A DNA stretch of 64,000 nucleotides from Fulvia fulva (Eukaryota > Ascomycota > Dothideomycetes > Mycosphaerellales > Mycosphaerellaceae). Below the pieces are notes generated by a model. The model saw only the letters and a program-made list of their open reading frames with translations, was not told the origin of the DNA and searched no databases. The number at the start of each line of letters is the position of its first letter. Position 1 is the first letter of the stretch. Where the stretch lies: contig NC_063013.1 in the NCBI RefSeq assembly GCF_020509005.1, positions 2,418,001 through 2,482,000 on the forward strand. The letters are read 5' to 3'. This document shows, one piece after another, positions 62,819 to 64,000 of the stretch. Both the position numbers and the translations under genes were made by a program.

Positions 62819-64000
62819 CTACCTATCGCCACCCCAAGCATTCCTTTCGTCCTCAAAGTCGGGACTGGGCACGTCCTTCCTTTGCGCATCGTCAGATCCA
62901 TCGTAGGTCCTTTCCTCCCACGGTTGCTCATGACCAGTCTGATCACGACCAGGGGTATCTGATACGGCCATGGGTGGTTCATCTTGGCCGTCACCTTCCG
63001 TGAAAGGGTCTGTGAGTGTGTGGTTCTGATCCTGAATCTTCCTTTCAGGTTCATCAGGATTGAAGCCTTGGCGGACCTCTTCAGCCTCTTGCTCGTTGGG
63101 GTACGTCTTGACAAAGTGCTTCTGCTCGATGCTGTTCCAGCCAGGTCCACCCTCCTTTCTGGCTCGGACACGTTCGACCTCTTCTGCTTGGTGGTCTTCG
63201 ACGACCAGATCCACGAGCTGTGAGCTATGGCTCTTCTTTGAGGCTTGCGAATCGTCGGATTCAGAGCGGACGAGGTTACCCACAACCGGAGCTTTCGACA
63301 GCTTCTCCTTTCCTTTCGATACAATGCCACCTTCAGAACTGCCTTCGCCACTGCCACTAGAGGATGTCTCTGGCCGGTCGTGCTGATGCACATTTTTCTT
63401 GATATCTGCGATTCTGCTCTTCCGTTTTTGCCTCTGATCAGACGTGGGCTGCAGCAGTCTTCTATTTGTTGTCTGTGAGATGGTGTTTGGGTCGGCTAGT
63501 CGATCCTCTCGTGTGGCATAGTGCGTGTTGATGACAGGGTAGTTCCAATCACCAAACTCAAGAGCACGTGCGTTCTGGTAAAGGCGTTCTTCTTCTGTAT
63601 CAAGTTCTGGCTCGTCGGGCTCGTGATTCGTGCCGTAGTCTTTGCTGCGACTTGTCGATCTGTCCTTGCCGCCTCCTGGGCTCATTGTTCTTGCGTTGCT
63701 GAATCGACCAAGAAGTGGTTGTCTATGCTCTGTGGGTGAAGGCACCCAGTACTTTCCTCTGCCATTCCTTTCGTAACGCATGCCCTCCGCCATCCGTGCC
63801 TGCCTACTTGACGAGTCTTCATGCGCCATGACGTTGTCTTCAGCATCGAAATATCTGTACTCGTACTTCTTGCCAGAGAAGGTCTCTTTGCAATCTTCGA
63901 TAAGATCTCGTGGCCCAAACGCATCTCTTAGTGCAAATCTGATCGGCATCCTGGCATCGCTAATAGTCCTGTCCGCATAGTCCTTCCAGCTGAAAGCATA
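62819..64000 (-). CDS. probable DUF300/TMEM184-type protein, C-terminal part
   Basis: The gene enters from beyond the right edge; 393 residues of its C-terminus are visible. The first visible residues, AFSWKDYADRTISDARMPIR, followed by DAFGPRDLIEDCKETFSG and YRYFDAEDNV, look like the end of the fungal organic-solute-transporter-alpha-like (DUF300/TMEM184) membrane domain. The rest is a long hydrophilic, acidic cytosolic tail (SDDSQASKKSHSSQLVDLVV and an ending DVPSPDFEDERNAWGGDR) without membrane segments. The assignment rests on the short membrane-proximal block only and the transmembrane region is not in view. Confidence 0.55.
   Translation of the reverse strand, partial: YAFSWKDYADRTISDARMPIRFALRDAFGPRDLIEDCKETFSGKKYEYRYFDAEDNVMAHEDSSSRQARMAEGMRYERNGRGKYWVPSPTEHRQPLLGRFSNARTMSPGGGKDRSTSRSKDYGTNHEPDEPELDTEEERLYQNARALEFGDWNYPVINTHYATREDRLADPNTISQTTNRRLLQPTSDQRQKRKSRIADIKKNVHQHDRPETSSSGSGEGSSEGGIVSKGKEKLSKAPVVGNLVRSESDDSQASKKSHSSQLVDLVVEDHQAEEVERVRARKEGGPGWNSIEQKHFVKTYPNEQEAEEVRQGFNPDEPERKIQDQNHTLTDPFTEGDGQDEPPMAVSDTPGRDQTGHEQPWEERTYDGSDDAQRKDVPSPDFEDERNAWGGDR

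Noticed and set aside
1..64000. tRNA, rRNA, CRISPR arrays, transposons
   Set aside because: Reading both strands, I found no convincing A/B-box pairs, ribosomal sequence, spaced direct repeats, terminal inverted repeats or transposase/reverse-transcriptase motifs. A tRNA or profile scan would be decisive.

Overview
The window is nuclear DNA of a filamentous ascomycete. It holds about 30 protein genes in 64 kb. Introns are short, mostly 46-75 bp, with GT..AG ends and CTAAC or CTGAC-like branch sites. Proteins are rich in Ser/Pro/Gln low-complexity tracts, and orthologues of fungal housekeeping genes are spread over both strands with no operons. Two long, mutually similar, hairpin-forming introns resemble introner-like elements, which are known from Dothideomycetes, so a Dothideomycete (Mycosphaerella-type) is the best guess. 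I cannot name a species. I saw no tRNA, rRNA, CRISPR array or intact transposon.

Layout. 1-9.4 kb: 3' part of a HAM1-like (DUF4449) gene, an ATR1-like MFS transporter, a DUF1264/OBAP gene divergent from the H3K79 methyltransferase DOT1, and delta-COP (RET2). 9.6-24.3 kb: a large F-box protein, a membrane-anchored GH16 glucanase carrying the two similar introns, two coiled-coil proteins, a giant DUF4045-gelsolin protein, and the small GTPase ARL2/CIN4. 24.6-34.1 kb: a tiny membrane protein directly upstream of a GNAT acetyltransferase, a small secreted Cys-rich protein, and a divergent pair of core RNA polymerase II genes, TAF4 and the mRNA 3'-end endonuclease YSH1. 34.4-43 kb is less conserved: a gene with an in-frame stop, fungus-specific proteins, a 2.3 kb gene-free stretch and a decayed TauD-type dioxygenase. 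43-64 kb: a SPO71/Mug56-like PH protein, L-2-hydroxyglutarate dehydrogenase, a MYND protein, two copies of a lineage-specific family, END3, a ribosomal-L1-like nucleolar protein, a coiled-coil protein, a PH-domain protein and the C-terminal tail of a probable DUF300/TMEM184 protein.

The genes do not form a pathway cluster. The functional themes are general eukaryotic ones: chromatin and transcription (DOT1, TAF4, YSH1), membrane traffic and cytoskeleton (RET2, END3, gelsolin-like protein, ARL2) and ribosome assembly. The most notable novelty is at the level of gene structure: the intron pair in the glucanase gene, a start-codon-only first exon, a 17-nt micro-exon, a probable GC-AG intron, and two broken genes. 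All intron boundaries are inferred by eye from splice signals, reading frame and protein-family conservation.
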